Assembly (NCBI GenBank): GCA_023078555.1
Contig: CM041200.1
Location: 8,362,807 to 8,426,806, forward strand
Direction: 5' to 3'
Length of the DNA stretch: 64,000 bases
Source: Ulva prolifera
Lineage: Eukaryota > Chlorophyta > Ulvophyceae > Ulvales > Ulvaceae
The position numbers and the translations under genes were made by a program. Below, one piece after another: positions 12,509 to 24,257 of the stretch. Under the pieces are notes generated by a model that was given only the letters and a program-made list of their open reading frames with translations, was not told where the DNA came from and ran no database searches. The stretch's first letter is position 1, and every line of letters begins with the position of its first letter.

Positions 12509-12795
12509 TCCCGTTTGTTCCGGAATAGAAAAGCACAACGGAAGAATCTCTTCTGAATCGACAGGCATCCGCGCGCACAGCCACGCTACAGCAGCGAGGC
12601 GTGACCACCGGTGCACGTGGTCGCTTCCGGCACAGGCTACGCGTGATGCCCTGCACGTGTGATTGAAACTCGCGTCACGACTCGCGTGAGTAGCGCAAAT
12701 TAGCTAGCGCTCCGATGTATAGGCGGCGTGGATCGTCTTACGTGAACCGCTGCGTGCGCAGCGACGCATGCTAGCAGCTGCCAGCGCGACAAGCC

Positions 12796-12803
12796 ACCGA
12801 GCG
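12796..12803. repeat. Left target-site duplication of the hAT-like element
   Basis: ACCGAGCG, identical to 14213-14220 on the other side of the element. Confidence 0.85.
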
Positions 12804-14212
12804 AGGGGGTCATCCACTCCCGCTAAAGGGTGGTCCCCCCCCGGGCGCGCAAAATTCGCTGCGAAACAGAGAAATTGGGGAAGGTTTCCACTATTGTCTA
12901 AGTTGAATGAACAATCGTAGTGTTTTAGTTCGGAGTCTTGGGCAAAATGGGTCACAATCGCCGAAATAGCCGGTCTGGTTGGGGAGAAACTCGATTTGCC
13001 GTCCTCGGCTCCCCAATGTTGCCCAGTGTCTCAGCTCCTTTCCCAATCTTTCCCAAACTTCTTCTACAACCTTTGCTATTGTGTTATGTTGCCCCTAGAC
13101 GGCCGCGCTGCATCGAATTTGTCAAATGGGAGGCAGCTGATTCGTGCACTTTGAGACGGCACGCAGGGGTAACAGTGCACAAGTGAGACAAAGCGAGTAG
13201 CTTTGACTGTGTCGATTCGCAAATGTTCACACCATTTTACGTGTCTTGGCATCTGCAGTTTCAGCGCTCTCGAATCGTTCCTGTGTCTCTGACAGGGCAG
13301 CAGACGGTGACCCGGAGGTGCACCAAATGGACCCTGCTTGACAACATAAGAAAAATCACGAGAGCATATAAACTCGTTTTGTTGCCTGGACATCGACTGG
13401 AACCAAGTCACGGCCGTTCGGAGCATTTGTGATGGTGTAGTGTGCAAGCCAATGCAGTTGCAGAGCTGAACAACGGTCGAGGCTCTAACGGGCCCACATA
13501 CAGGATGCAAGTCCAAATCCTGGTGTAAGTGGCGTAGTGTGGTCGATGTGTTTAGTGAGGTGGCGAGTCTGTCGTGGTGAATGAGTGCCTGACATCCTCC
13601 GATGTGGGCTACTTCTCGCGAGGACGCTGTCAAACAGCGCAGAATGCTTGTTCCGACTGCTGATGTGATGGTCGTGTTTTGGTATGCGATGAGCACGTGG
13701 TTGAGTCGCGTTACGAAAGAACTGTGCGTGCAAACGTGCCATACAGCCGTCGACGCACGTAATCGGCGTTGTCTCATTGATCCACGACACTGCTTAACAT
13801 ATAACAAAAACACCATCGATCGACGCTTGCTTGCCGTCTCCAGCAAGTTGATTGGCAGCCGAACGACACTACGTACTGTACACACTGTGTCGGGTCACCC
13901 GCATACAACGGAAATACACCAACCACAAAGATAGCAACATATTATAGCTTATTTATGACGTGGTTCGTGTTCTGGAAGCAAAGGCGAGTGATTGGGGACG
14001 TTATCTCTTCGTTCTGTCGATATTGGGGAGAATGGCTGATTTGTGCCGAAAAGGGTACGAACCTTGGGGACTTTTCCCAAGACTGAGATCGAACACTACG
14101 AGTTCCCAAACTACCTAAACAATGGTGGAAACCTTCCCCAATTTGGCTGTTTCGCAGCGGATTTTGCGCGCCCGGGGGGGGACCACCCTTTAGCGGGAGT
14201 GGATGACCCCCT
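12804..14212. mobile_element. hAT-like non-autonomous DNA transposon, 1409 bp, with 8-bp target duplication
   Basis: The ends AGGGGGTCATCCACTCCCGC and their inverse are nearly perfect for about 85 bp (to 12890 and from 14125) and more diverged for another 60-70 bp. The flanks are a perfect direct repeat ACCGAGCG at 12796-12803 and 14213-14220. An 8-bp duplication is typical of hAT, but also of P and Zisupton elements, so the superfamily is inference. The inside is AT-richer and holds a 269-codon minus frame (13885-13076) without recognisable transposase motifs. The near-identical ends suggest recent insertion. Confidence 0.85.
13076..13885 (-). CDS. 269-codon open frame inside the hAT-like element
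   Basis: This is the longest frame in the element. It starts with MCTVRSVVRLPINLLETASK and includes SREVAHIGGCQALIHHDRLA and GAPPGHRLLPCQRHRND. It has no DDE, zinc-finger BED or hAT C-terminal motif that I can see. It could be a captured host fragment, a decayed internal gene, or a chance frame. Its full extent lies within the inverted repeats. Confidence 0.25.
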   Translation of the reverse strand: MCTVRSVVRLPINLLETASKRRSMVFLLYVKQCRGSMRQRRLRASTAVWHVCTHSSFVTRLNHVLIAYQNTTITSAVGTSILRCLTASSREVAHIGGCQALIHHDRLATSLNTSTTLRHLHQDLDLHPVCGPVRASTVVQLCNCIGLHTTPSQMLRTAVTWFQSMSRQQNEFICSRDFSYVVKQGPFGAPPGHRLLPCQRHRNDSRALKLQMPRHVKWCEHLRIDTVKATRFVSLVHCYPCVPSQSARISCLPFDKFDAARPSRGNITQ

Positions 14213-14220
14213 ACCGAGCG
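14213..14220. repeat. Right target-site duplication of the hAT-like element
   Basis: ACCGAGCG, immediately after the final CCCCCT of the terminal repeat. Confidence 0.85.
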
Positions 14221-14543
14221 CCTGTGCATTAATGCATGCTCACCGAAGCCAGCGCTAGCGTCAGGCGCTCTGTCTGTTGCGCTGTGCAGCCAAGTAAAAC
14301 AACCCATATTTATGTTACTAAATATCACATTTGACACACGATATCATCCACCCACCCCGCCAATTGCGGACAAAGATTCGTACGTGCTGGGAATGCGCTA
14401 TTGAGCTCGAGGAGGCCCTAGGATCCTGAATCTGACATGTGTACAGGATCCTCAAGCTGACACAGCTGCGTACCGTTGTACAGCGGTACGCTGCTGTGGC
14501 CCGCTCACAGTGGAATCCTGCTGTACGTCAATACATGCTAGCT

Positions 14544-14563
14544 AAACGTACTATAGTACGTTT
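14544..14563. repeat. 20-bp perfect palindrome
   Basis: AAACGTACTATAGTACGTTT. A 15-bp hairpin (14461-14475 with 14484-14498, one mismatch) lies 45 bp before it. Confidence 0.8.
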
Positions 14564-17500
14564 GCAGCATCGTAATCGGGTTCAGACAGACCCAACACCG
14601 CTACCCCTTCCGCATCAGCGTCCACACGCAAATTCTCACACAGCAGGAGAGCCATACACGCATCGACCGCTCAGGCAGGACCGGCACCTCCGAGATAATG
14701 CGAGGTTGGGGTTTTTGAGGGACAGTGCACGTGGTACCAAGGGTGCCCATGCATGGCGACATCGAGGATCTTCATGCATGAGGTGCTGAAGGAGCACGGT
14801 GCGGAAGTCACACAACACGTGCTGTGTTAGAACAAGATGCGCACTAACCTTGCGCAACTTCGATGGCAATTAGTTCACTTCTCGAGATCTGAAGTCCAGA
14901 ATCTGGTCTCTGACTGTACTGAGCTCACCTCGAGGCGCTATCGCAGTGGCCGAGGAGCCAGAGGACTGTGCCGCTGCATGGCAGCCATGCACTGGTGACT
15001 GCTGCATGGGTATGCTGTGCTGAGCAGTGAACAGTGTGCTCGCATCTTGCGGACGCATGCCCGCGATGCAGGCGCAGGTGCCTCTACAACGCTGCAGCGT
15101 GGTGGGGATCTGTACGTCGTTGCACAAGCAGCTTGCACAAACTGTCAGCATGAGAAGTACTATATCTTGACCATAACAACTCGTGGCAAGTATGGCAGAT
15201 GACTACGCATGTGCGCAGCCATGTGAAACGACGACATTGAGACTTATGCACGTGCCGTGGCTGTGAACATGACTGGACGGCAGCCGCTGATCATCGATGC
15301 GATATATGGGAGTAAGAGAATTTATTCACGTGCTACGCTTGCACTGTTGGTGTATGCGCCCAATCATGGTTCAATTCAACACTTGTCGTCGCTTTGGGCT
15401 CGTGGTACGGCAAGACACCGCTGACGAGCTGCGACTCTTGCGACGTTCGTTATCAGCATACACGTGTACTGCAGCCGCGTGGCGCACGAGGACGCAGTTC
15501 CTCCGCGCTGGGGCTCCGTTGCACCCTGCCGGAACCAGCCGACATGATGCGTCGAACACGAATGCTCCGGGCATATGGTCCGCAGTCTCGCCGGTGATAC
15601 CAGCGGTAGCTAAAGACTGTGCGCGACCTGGCAGCACACTTGTGCGTGAACAGACGCGGAGGCGTGCACACGATACTGCATTGGTTCTGAAGTGAGTGCG
15701 TACCGCAAGGCGCACGTGTTTGTTGGCAGACATGGTGGCTACGTACATTTATAAACCCTCTCGAACCAGCATGCATATATCACCATCCACCTCCACAGCG
15801 AGAATGTTACGATCCCGTGGCCATTGAGAGGCATCGTTTCGCTGCATCGCAACGTCGGACGTGCGGCCTCGGGAAGAGGTCGAAGTCCTTGCGCGCATGA
15901 GGATGATAATCGCGGGCATCCACAAGAGGTTGAAGTCGTCGAACATTTGAACAGTAAGTAACGCCGGCTACACGGCACCGAGCTTCGGCTTCGCGAGGAC
16001 ATGAACTTGTGACAGCATGCATCGGTCGGGTCGGTCGCCAGCGGGCAGCTGCCGCCTCGTCGATGTCCTGTATCAGCATTTTCTCTGTAGACAGATACCA
16101 ACCACTGAACAGCATGGTCACATGTGGCTGATTATCGTGTGTCTCGACGTTTTTGTACAGGTCGCAGACCGGAACACCGGCACCGCTGCAAGCGATGACT
16201 GCTGCGTGCTGCGCAGCAAGATCAGGACCTTGCGTCATGCATGTGAAGCTCGATGCATGGCTGTCGCTGCTTCGCATGCATGAGAACGGCGGTATGAGTA
16301 CACTTGCGGGGCGGGCTGGCTGTGCTTTGTTTCCTGTGGTGCTACGTGCCTCTCCGACTGTACCCTTGTAGCAAACATTCGGAAAAGGCTGCGGGGTGTG
16401 TATTGCATGGCCATGGTGCTGCTTTGTCCCTGTGCACAGCTGTGCGGCATGTCAGGGATGCCTGCGGCACGGCCTGCTGCCTAGACAATTTGTTCCTGGA
16501 TAGTAGTTGCAGTACCGTGAGCGGGCTCAAATGCACATGATGCAAGTTTGAGAGTCTCTTACGAAGCAGCCGTAGCTTGTCCATGCATACGTAACATGGC
16601 TGCGAGCACGAGGCATCTGCAGGCGCACATCAGTACTCGTCTGCAGGGCCCCTCGTGACCATACACACGAACTGCGCTACAAGCCAAAATGACCCACACA
16701 CGCACTCAGATCTCAACCACTCCGTGTGCCTGGCACATGCACTCGCATGCACGCAACTGGAGGCCAACTCCTGCAGCTCCGAAGTGACCCAGTCACATGC
16801 ATACAGTTCCAGATAATGTCGAAATCCCATGTTATGAATCAACAGATTGATCTATGGTCATTGGATTACGTCCCGGCGATGCTGACGGGTGCCCGAGATA
16901 GACCCCGATGCGTCGTTGCTGCCCGTGTCATCTCCGGCATACCGCGGTGTGGCGGAGAGACACAGAGCTGTTTGTGGAGTAACCGCACACCTGCGCTGAA
17001 TGATCAGGTATGTCTCGGTATTAGCTGATCGTTGGAGAGCGCCAAGAGTATCATGTATCTCCAGGAGATATCGAGCCAGGTGTGCACATGCATGGTCGCA
17101 TCGGCGGCGCACTATTTCCGGAACACCGACAAACAAATCCACCCCGCGTGCGGAGACCTCGCAGGCAACAACCTCGAGGCGGCCATGTGCCCGCCTAGAG
17201 ATCGCGGTGCGACCACCGCCTGGCGCATGCCAGTTGCAAGCTGCGACACTTGTACTGCAGCAGAATTGCCGACTGCTGCGAACGGCGTCTAGAGCCTTCA
17301 CAGTCAGCTAGGTGACTGCGCACAGTAGCACATATCTCATGAGATCACAGGCAATGCATGGATTCGTTTGGAGCGGGCGGGGGGCGGTCCGGCCCTTGCG
17401 CCGGCCAGAAACACATGTATAATGACGCCCGAAGTCTCTTTTGCGCCGGCTGGGCCGGCCAGCTGTTTCGCGAACATGTGCTGCAGCCGCATGCACGTCC

Positions 17501-18070
17501 GCCGTGCGCGAACGATCAAAGCCAACACCTAAGGACCGAGAGGGTTAATGCCCCCCGAACTGGGCCGGATTTATTCTCGGGGCAGTGATCATGATTATCC
17601 TCTCATGAGAGCAGTGACAGCCGCGAAGGCGAGACAGGTTGCAGGCGACTCGGAGAGTCAACGATGTACACAACACGGGTACCCGACGTCTGCTGCAATG
17701 CGCTCAAAAACGTGATGCTCTGCAGCCAGACGCCTGCGTGCCCAGGACGCTCCACTGCATTCAAACACATCCCAACGGCAAGCTCGCCCCTTGCAATTGT
17801 ACATGTGCGGTGCCCGCTCATCACCGCGATGCAATTGCAACATCAAGCCCTCCGCCATGCATATGTGTACACGGCTTATCTTGCGACACATACATGCTAT
17901 CGCGAGCGGGGCGCGGTGATCGATCGTCGTGGCTACAGTGTAAACAGCCCGCCTTCGTGCAGCTACGCCAGCGTGCCACAGCACGCCTGCGTACAGTAAA
18001 TTTGTGTGCAACTTTCAACACACTGCATGGAGCACCCTTCCATGTGCTGCGTGCTGTGGCCCTGTGCGGG

Positions 18071-18141
18071 CCCTGCGATGCTACCTGGCTCTCCGACTGA
18101 GGCCTTTGTAACGCAGTCCTTGTTCATCCTTGTAACACACA
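18071..18141 (-). repeat. Two adjacent foldback termini
   Basis: The minus strand has GTGTTACAAGGATGAAC at 18140 and a second, CTGCGTTACAAAGGCCTCA with CGGAGAGCCAGGTAGCA, at 18113. Confidence 0.45.
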
Positions 18142-21100
18142 GTCGGGAACCTCACGACAGTGCTCTTCAGTTGGATTTTGTCCTGGAAACCCGACGGCTC
18201 GCATCGCTGGTTGCTTTGCACATGTTTTGTTTTTCGCATAAATGTTGTGGCGGGAAATCGATCGGCATGTATCTCTGGAGTACTGCTAGTCCAGCTAGTA
18301 GAGCACTGCTCGCGGCTCGTGAGCCACAGGAGCAGCCGCGACGCCGCGACGTCGTTCACGGCGTGCTGGGGCGTGCTGGGCATCGCAGGTACTTCGGAAC
18401 TGCACATGCCACCGTTCATGCCATCGATACGAAGCATGAGCGGGCGGAGTGTATGTGCCCTGGACGAATCGGATACCAATGGACCGTGACGTCGACATGG
18501 CCGGCGTCGAAAGGGCGACGCAAGCCATGCACGGTGGATGATGCGACCGCATGCGGTGTTGGTGGCAAAGACGTCAAGACTCGTGGGAGGGCTGTATGTG
18601 ACGAAAGGTTCACACGCCTCGAGGCGTGCTGCCCGTCCCAAGCGTTTGAGGAATGCAGGCTTAACGTTACGTGTACCCGGGCCCATCAGCACAAGCATGC
18701 AAAGGTGTAGCGCGCGCAACGTGCACCGGCCTTGCAGCGTGGTACGACGTCGTTGCATGTCTCATGCGGCGTGCTGGCGACTCCATGTCACAAGGACATG
18801 CTCGACGAGGCTGACACGTCACAACTTTATTCAAAGGGAAAGATAAACGGACATCTAATTGGAGCATTCTGGGAACACTTCTGGAGTCTTCGAAGACTCC
18901 CGTGTTTGAGACACCTGCAATGCGTCGCTACGGCTATAGATCTAGATGCAGCCCCTGTGGGCGAGTGACGATACCGGCCGCAGCACAGCCGCACGCTGGT
19001 TGACAATGATGTGCGATACGGTGGACGATCGACGAAACAACTGCGCGCTGCGCTGCTGCCCAACAACAACAGCACTCAACCGAGTACCTAGGCCAAGCTT
19101 GTGCCGTGCGTCTAGGCACACCAGTTGAGGCTGTCTCGATCGTGACTGTGGCAGCTTCACACTTGCGGCACACAAAGATACGTTATTATCTTCTCTCCAG
19201 TGATGCACAAGTTTCAAGCCGCATGAGCCTTGTTGTTTCTCGTACGCCAGCTGCAGCCCCAGCTGCGTGCATGCGCATGCAATTGCACATGGATCTCGGC
19301 GAGAGCAAGGACGTGCAGGGCGGCCATCGACCTACGCACCGGTACCGCACAGTCGGGGGCATGAGCACTTCGTAACCGGAACATCGTTCTTATCGCGGAC
19401 AGGTACAGGCGCCACCGGGACGGCATGGCGAGGGTGCGGCGGCGGTTCGGAGGTGTGAATGCATCGGGGCCCGCGGGGTGACCCGCGTGAATGACAGCCC
19501 CATGTTTATGGGTGAAATATGCTGTCATGCGCGGACCGCTAAGCGCGAGGCATGACGGCAGCCGCAACGTCGCCATGCGAAACTGGTGCATCTTTAAAAG
19601 CTCGGTTTTGGCGGGCTGCGGGCAATAATGCATGCATGCATGATGCGTAGCGCCCGGCCGAGTGTTGCCGTTACTGGCCAGCCAGCCACGAGGTGGAGCC
19701 ACGAATTCATGTAACACTGGATCCACATTGCACACAGTGGCTGTGGCGGATATCGTCTGATGGTAACGCCTACTGTGTCATCGCATATCAACAGCTCGGG
19801 GCGTGCGTGCGTGACTTTTTGACGCAGGTGAAAACCCTGCTGACTTGCGGTGACTATAAGTTTATCATTGTGGTGACAAAGCGCCGCACGTGCGCCGTCG
19901 CCGCCACGCGGGTGCACTGGGTGAGGTCATACGCCGCATGACACAAGTACCCCATGCCGTGCATTCAAAGTATGCACAGCGTTCTGTATTGCTGCCCATG
20001 CCCCTCCTCAAGCCCCGCTTCACTGCACATCTACACAAACAATTCGACATCTTCTAGCATCCACCAAAGTCTGTTTTTCCTGCTCTTCCGCGGTTTAGCC
20101 CTAGCTGTGCTTCCATCTGCGTTGAGCTGCTGCATTCGACAGCATCCCCTTGGCGCCATAGTGCACAACCTCCCTGAACCAGTTCACAGCGACGTAGCCT
20201 CTTTGAGTGCATCTCTACTGCATCCTGGAGCATCGGCGTGTGCTTTGCGTCCGCATTTCAGCAGTCCAGGCGCCAAACGTTAACACGGCGACACGGCAGA
20301 TGGTCGTAGCAACGTGTAGCTCCTGAGAGGCGCCTGCAAACCAACAGGTACGCACTCTAATTGATCTCCAATATACTTCCCAGCATGCCCTTGCTGGCGC
20401 CGTGCAGCGGCGGACGAGTCACAGCGGGCGTTTTGCGCTGTTGCCTTCGACCTGGGTTCAGTCGAACTGCCCTGTAGCCATCGCCTTCACCCCTCCAGAG
20501 TCCCCAAGCGCACCCCATGCCACACCAGGCTCCGTACGCGTGTTTTTGTGGATGCTGCGGTGTTTTTGGGCTGCGCTCCTGGCAGCCGTGGTTGTTCGTG
20601 AGTGCACCACGTATTATGTACCCCGGCAGTGCCCAGTCACGGATGATGTGGAGGGACGGTGGGGCATGGCCCACACGCCGCCTGCGGGCTCCTGCAACTC
20701 CCACAACTCTGCCACAGGGCGCACTAGAGTTTCTGCTGCTTCTGTTGCGCGCGGTGCTGAGGTCGGTAGGTGTTGACCTATCCAGCGTTCCTGGTTGCAT
20801 GTACGCAGCGCTTGCTGCGGGAGGTGCGCTGCGAGCGGGCTGTCTGTGCGTCAGCTTCGCCGTCGACGAGGAAGCTTGCGCGCCGCTTACGACGCACGCA
20901 CCACGCGAACCTCGATCGTGCGCCAGTGAGATATTTCATTCCTGCGCGCGGCGCGACCGCTGCGAGTGATCCCGCCGCAGCAAGGCCTGCGTGCGACCTC
21001 AACACAGTTCTGCTCGAGTGCATCGTGTTCGGTGTTGGCGTCCGCATCGGCTGGAGGCCGTGCCTTGGTGAATGGATGAGCATTATTTCGTACCACAGCA

Positions 21101-22233
21101 CTTGCGTGATCATCGTGCTGTGTGTCTCATGCATGCCGGGAAGCAGGCATATGAAGCGTTACGTTGGTCCCACCACATGTGCATGCGGAGCTGGCGGTAA
21201 CGCAGACCGCAGCCAGGATGGGGCCGACTCATGGGAATTCACGTTGATAGCGAACACGTCAGTGTGCGTGGTAGCGCCTCGTCGTCGATCCGCACACGTG
21301 AGCAAATGCAATCCTTCTGCTGCGGAGCGATTCTCTCGTGTGCTGCGGTTTGCTACCCTGGCGTTAGGTCCGGCAGCGCTGTCAGGAATGTGACACGCCG
21401 GGTTGACGCAGAGGCGAGGGGTCGTCACGCCTGCGCAGGATGACTCAGTCTGCATGCATGGCGACCTTCGGATGGTCCGAGGACCACTCTGAGTTATCGA
21501 TCATGCATCATCCCCGTTATGTATCAGCTTTTGACTGTTCACAGCCGCTTACGTTCGCGCGCCACTCCGAGAGCGATGTGGCATGAGGATGCAGACGCGG
21601 CACGGCCTTGCACAGCTGTGTGCGCAGATCGGCCGAGCAGCGTGCGGTCCGAGCCGGGCTGCAAGTGGATGAAGCTGCCGCTTGTTAGCCGGGTTGCCAT
21701 GCGATGATACATTGATGATGGATCAAGTTTGACATGCGTCACGCCCGCACTCGTGAGCCACAGGTGCACGTGCACGCCTAACACATCCACATGCAAACCC
21801 GCCTCACGACCGTCCTTGCTTGTTCTCGCCGGTGCCGCCTCGCTCGGTCGGAGCGGGCTTATGCGAAGCGGAGTTCAGGTGTTCATCGGCTCGCTTATGC
21901 CACTCTCACGCGCCGCGCCGCGCCGCGCACAAGCTTGCCGTGGAAGTGTACACTCGTGCACCAACTTATTTCGCAGAAACACTGTTCGGCATCGCATTCG
22001 ATCCATGGTTGGAGCAGCGCCCGGCTTCTGTGCACGCCTGTCCTACCCTCTCAAACGTGGTGGCATGTCTCACGCCTCCTGTGTCGACCTCCTCGCGCAC
22101 GAGCGTGTCCCTCAGACCCCATCAGCCTGTGCAGAACTCCCCAATTAAGACCTGCACTGGTGCCACTGACGGCATTCGCCTTCACGTGTACCTCAGCCGA
22201 GGCGCCACTACCAACCCCAAAGGCTTACTACAG

Positions 22234-22356
22234 CCTGAAGATTTCATCTCATCTGTGATGTACGCTTCATCAGCGTTGCAAGAAAGCCCGTCGCTGCTTG
22301 CAAGCATGGACCTCAATCGGCCGACGGCACTGGAAGACGCAGCCCGCTGGCGCAAG
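22234..22356 (+). CDS. Probable preceding exon of the Ala/Pro-rich gene
   Basis: The frame runs from acceptor tactacag to AAG followed by gtccgc, 41 codons, phase 0 at both ends, which fits the exon at 22800. It encodes PEDFISSVMYASSALQESPS followed by LLASMDLNRPTALEDAARWRK, which looks like a regulated-protein helix. The donor is weak. The intron (22357-22799) would contain a 19-C tract. Earlier exons were not identified. Confidence 0.4.
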
Positions 22357-22756
22357 GTCCGCTCTCACCCACATCTGCCAGACACAACCCACACAAACCA
22401 CTGATCCTATTTCTCCATTTTTGTTTCATGTTCTTGCCGTGGTTCCAGTACACGAACTTTCTTCGCTCTCGCCAGGTGAAGCAGAGTTGGTGCGAATTAC
22501 GCCATGGCGCACGTTGCGTTTCCATGGCCCTGGCACACCACTGCCACGCCAATTTCTGACACGATTCAGCATCACAACAGCCCAGCGAGTCCTGTAGAAG
22601 ACGTTGTAGCTGAGTGCTTGCTGCGATGCGCGTTCCCAGCAGCGTGCCTGTCCCTCGTCCGCATACCCTCGTTCGTGTCTCCGTGTGCACTTCTCTCGAC
22701 GAGCTGTTGCCCCCCTTCACACGTGGCTAAACTGCCCCCCTCACACATGGCTTGTG

Positions 22757-22775
22757 CCCCCCCCCCCCCCCCCCC
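22757..22775. repeat. C19 homopolymer in an intron
   Basis: 19 C, 24 bp before the ttgcag acceptor of the Ala/Pro-rich gene; may act as its pyrimidine tract. Confidence 0.75.
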
Positions 22776-22799
22776 ACTCACAGCCGCTTCTAATTGCAG

Positions 22800-24248
22800 G
22801 GCCCATGCTCCGCCGGCACCTGTGGAATGGACTGCCACCGAACTGACACCAGAGCTGCGGCGACGCTCCGATGCCTCACCTCCTGCCAGCCGCACGCCCA
22901 CAGCGTGCCACGTTGCCCCTGGGATGCCGACCGCCTCGCGCAGCCCGACGCAGCCAGCCCTTCCTGCCTGGCAGAAACCCTCCACTTCCAAGCATCTGCG
23001 CGGCTGCGCACCCTTCCCCCACGCCAGCAACCACACGAGATGCCCCTCTGGCAGTCCCGGCAACCTCGAACAGCGGCGCTGCCGCACGCTTGCAACCCTG
23101 CACTACGCCTCGCATCATTCCAGCAGGAGCCGTTCCCTGACTTCAGCCACACAGACCACGCGGCAGTGCCTGCCTTTGCTGCGCGCTGCAGCCGCCTCTC
23201 CAACCCCAACTCCCCCTGCAGCGGCCACCCAAGTCACAGCGCCTCGGGCGCGCACTTCGATGCCTTCCGGCACGGGCCAGCCGCACCCTATGCGCTGCGG
23301 CGACAGGCCGCGGTGCCTGCCCAACGCGCGGGACTGCCACACAGCCCCCCACGGCCACAGGCGGCAGGCCAATACGCTCCGGCGACACTGCTGGAGCTGT
23401 ACAGCCAGCACGCGGCTCAGGCGCAGCACGAGGCCCCCCGTGTGGCCGCCCAGCCCGCAGCCCTGGAGGCCTTTGATCGCGTGCTGCAGACCGAGACCCG
23501 GCCGTGCGCGAGCAGGCGCGTGCTACGCCGTGGCGCTCCCCAGCATGAGTCAGTCTACGCCGCACGGCAACATCCCAGCACGGCGCATCACAGCATGTTG
23601 CGCGGCGCAGCGCCGGCGCCGATGCCGCGGCAACAGCCACAGCGCGCGCTGCGCCCCCGAGCGCAGTGGCGCCCCCGCACAGAACCCTACCTCTTCGACT
23701 CGATGCTGCAGCAGGTGGAGCGCCTGCATGCATGCGATGCGGCCCCGGCACCGCAGCCGAGCGTGCGGCGTAAGGCAGCCATCGAGGAGTTCTACGCGGA
23801 CGCGCCACGGCCCTCAAAGCGGGCCTGTGGTGGAGGGGACCCGGCGTTGTATGCCGGCGGCGTCGTGGCATTGCAGCCCTGTGTGAACCGGCAGGTGGTG
23901 CGTGGGTACGAGTGCGCACCCACGCCACCGGACCCGGCGCAGGCGGCGGGCGCGTGCCGCACCTGGGAGGTGATGCATGACATCGCCCGGGGGCCAGAGG
24001 GGCACTGGCACACCGAGTTTCTGAATGACTTGGCTGGGTTGCTTGGCCATGAAGGGGCCCCGGAGGCGCGGCCAGCCCCTCCGGAGCTTGACGCGGAGTC
24101 GTGCAACGGTGGCAGCGGGGCGGTGTGTGGGCTTGGGGCCGCGGCCGCATCTCAGCCCTGGGGGCACCGCGCGGGGCTGGCGTGGCAGTCTCCGGCAGCT
24201 TATGAGCACAACAGCATGGGCATGTGCGAGGGAATGGGGGAGAACTAG
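22800..24248 (+). CDS. Ala/Pro/Gln-rich protein of unknown function, large terminal exon
   Basis: The acceptor ttgcag ends at 22799 and the frame is open in phase 0 for 482 codons to TAG at 24246-24248. This frame has balanced acidic and aromatic content (PYLFDSMLQQVERLHACDA, IEEFYADAPRPSKRA, TWEVMHDIARGPEGHWHTEF). The overlapping long plus and minus frames are Arg/Pro/Thr/His-rich shadows. PSKRA could be part of a nuclear signal. Low-complexity regulators like this are common in green algae; I recognise no domain. A TGTAA, the usual green-algal polyadenylation signal, lies at 24953-24957. Introns upstream are likely. Confidence 0.6.
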   Translation, partial: GPCSAGTCGMDCHRTDTRAAATLRCLTSCQPHAHSVPRCPWDADRLAQPDAASPSCLAETLHFQASARLRTLPPRQQPHEMPLWQSRQPRTAALPHACNPALRLASFQQEPFPDFSHTDHAAVPAFAARCSRLSNPNSPCSGHPSHSASGAHFDAFRHGPAAPYALRRQAAVPAQRAGLPHSPPRPQAAGQYAPATLLELYSQHAAQAQHEAPRVAAQPAALEAFDRVLQTETRPCASRRVLRRGAPQHESVYAARQHPSTAHHSMLRGAAPAPMPRQQPQRALRPRAQWRPRTEPYLFDSMLQQVERLHACDAAPAPQPSVRRKAAIEEFYADAPRPSKRACGGGDPALYAGGVVALQPCVNRQVVRGYECAPTPPDPAQAAGACRTWEVMHDIARGPEGHWHTEFLNDLAGLLGHEGAPEARPAPPELDAESCNGGSGAVCGLGAAAASQPWGHRAGLAWQSPAAYEHNSMGMCEGMGEN

Positions 24249-24257
24249 GAGGGAGTG

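Larger units (their letters stand above)
9973..12795. other. No gene seen
   Basis: A direct repeat TGACTGRTCCTTGGGCAMAG occurs at 10366 and 10817, bracketing about 450 bp with a 150-codon frame (10365-10817) of poor coding character. A GCCATGAGGC duplication lies near 10996. Confidence 0.4.
14221..22233. other. Gene-poor, CATG-rich stretch
   Basis: Many short frames, none convincing. The best are minus 15946-15749 (ends NILAVEVDGDICMLVREGL) and minus 16277-15807 (contains YKNVETHDNQPHVTMLFSGW); both lack splice partners and recognisable domains. Frequent TGCATGCA runs. Confidence 0.4.

Noticed and set aside
15749-16277. Minus-strand frames with some protein-like passages
   Set aside because: Two overlapping frames, no domain, no phase-consistent exons; kept only as a note on the region.
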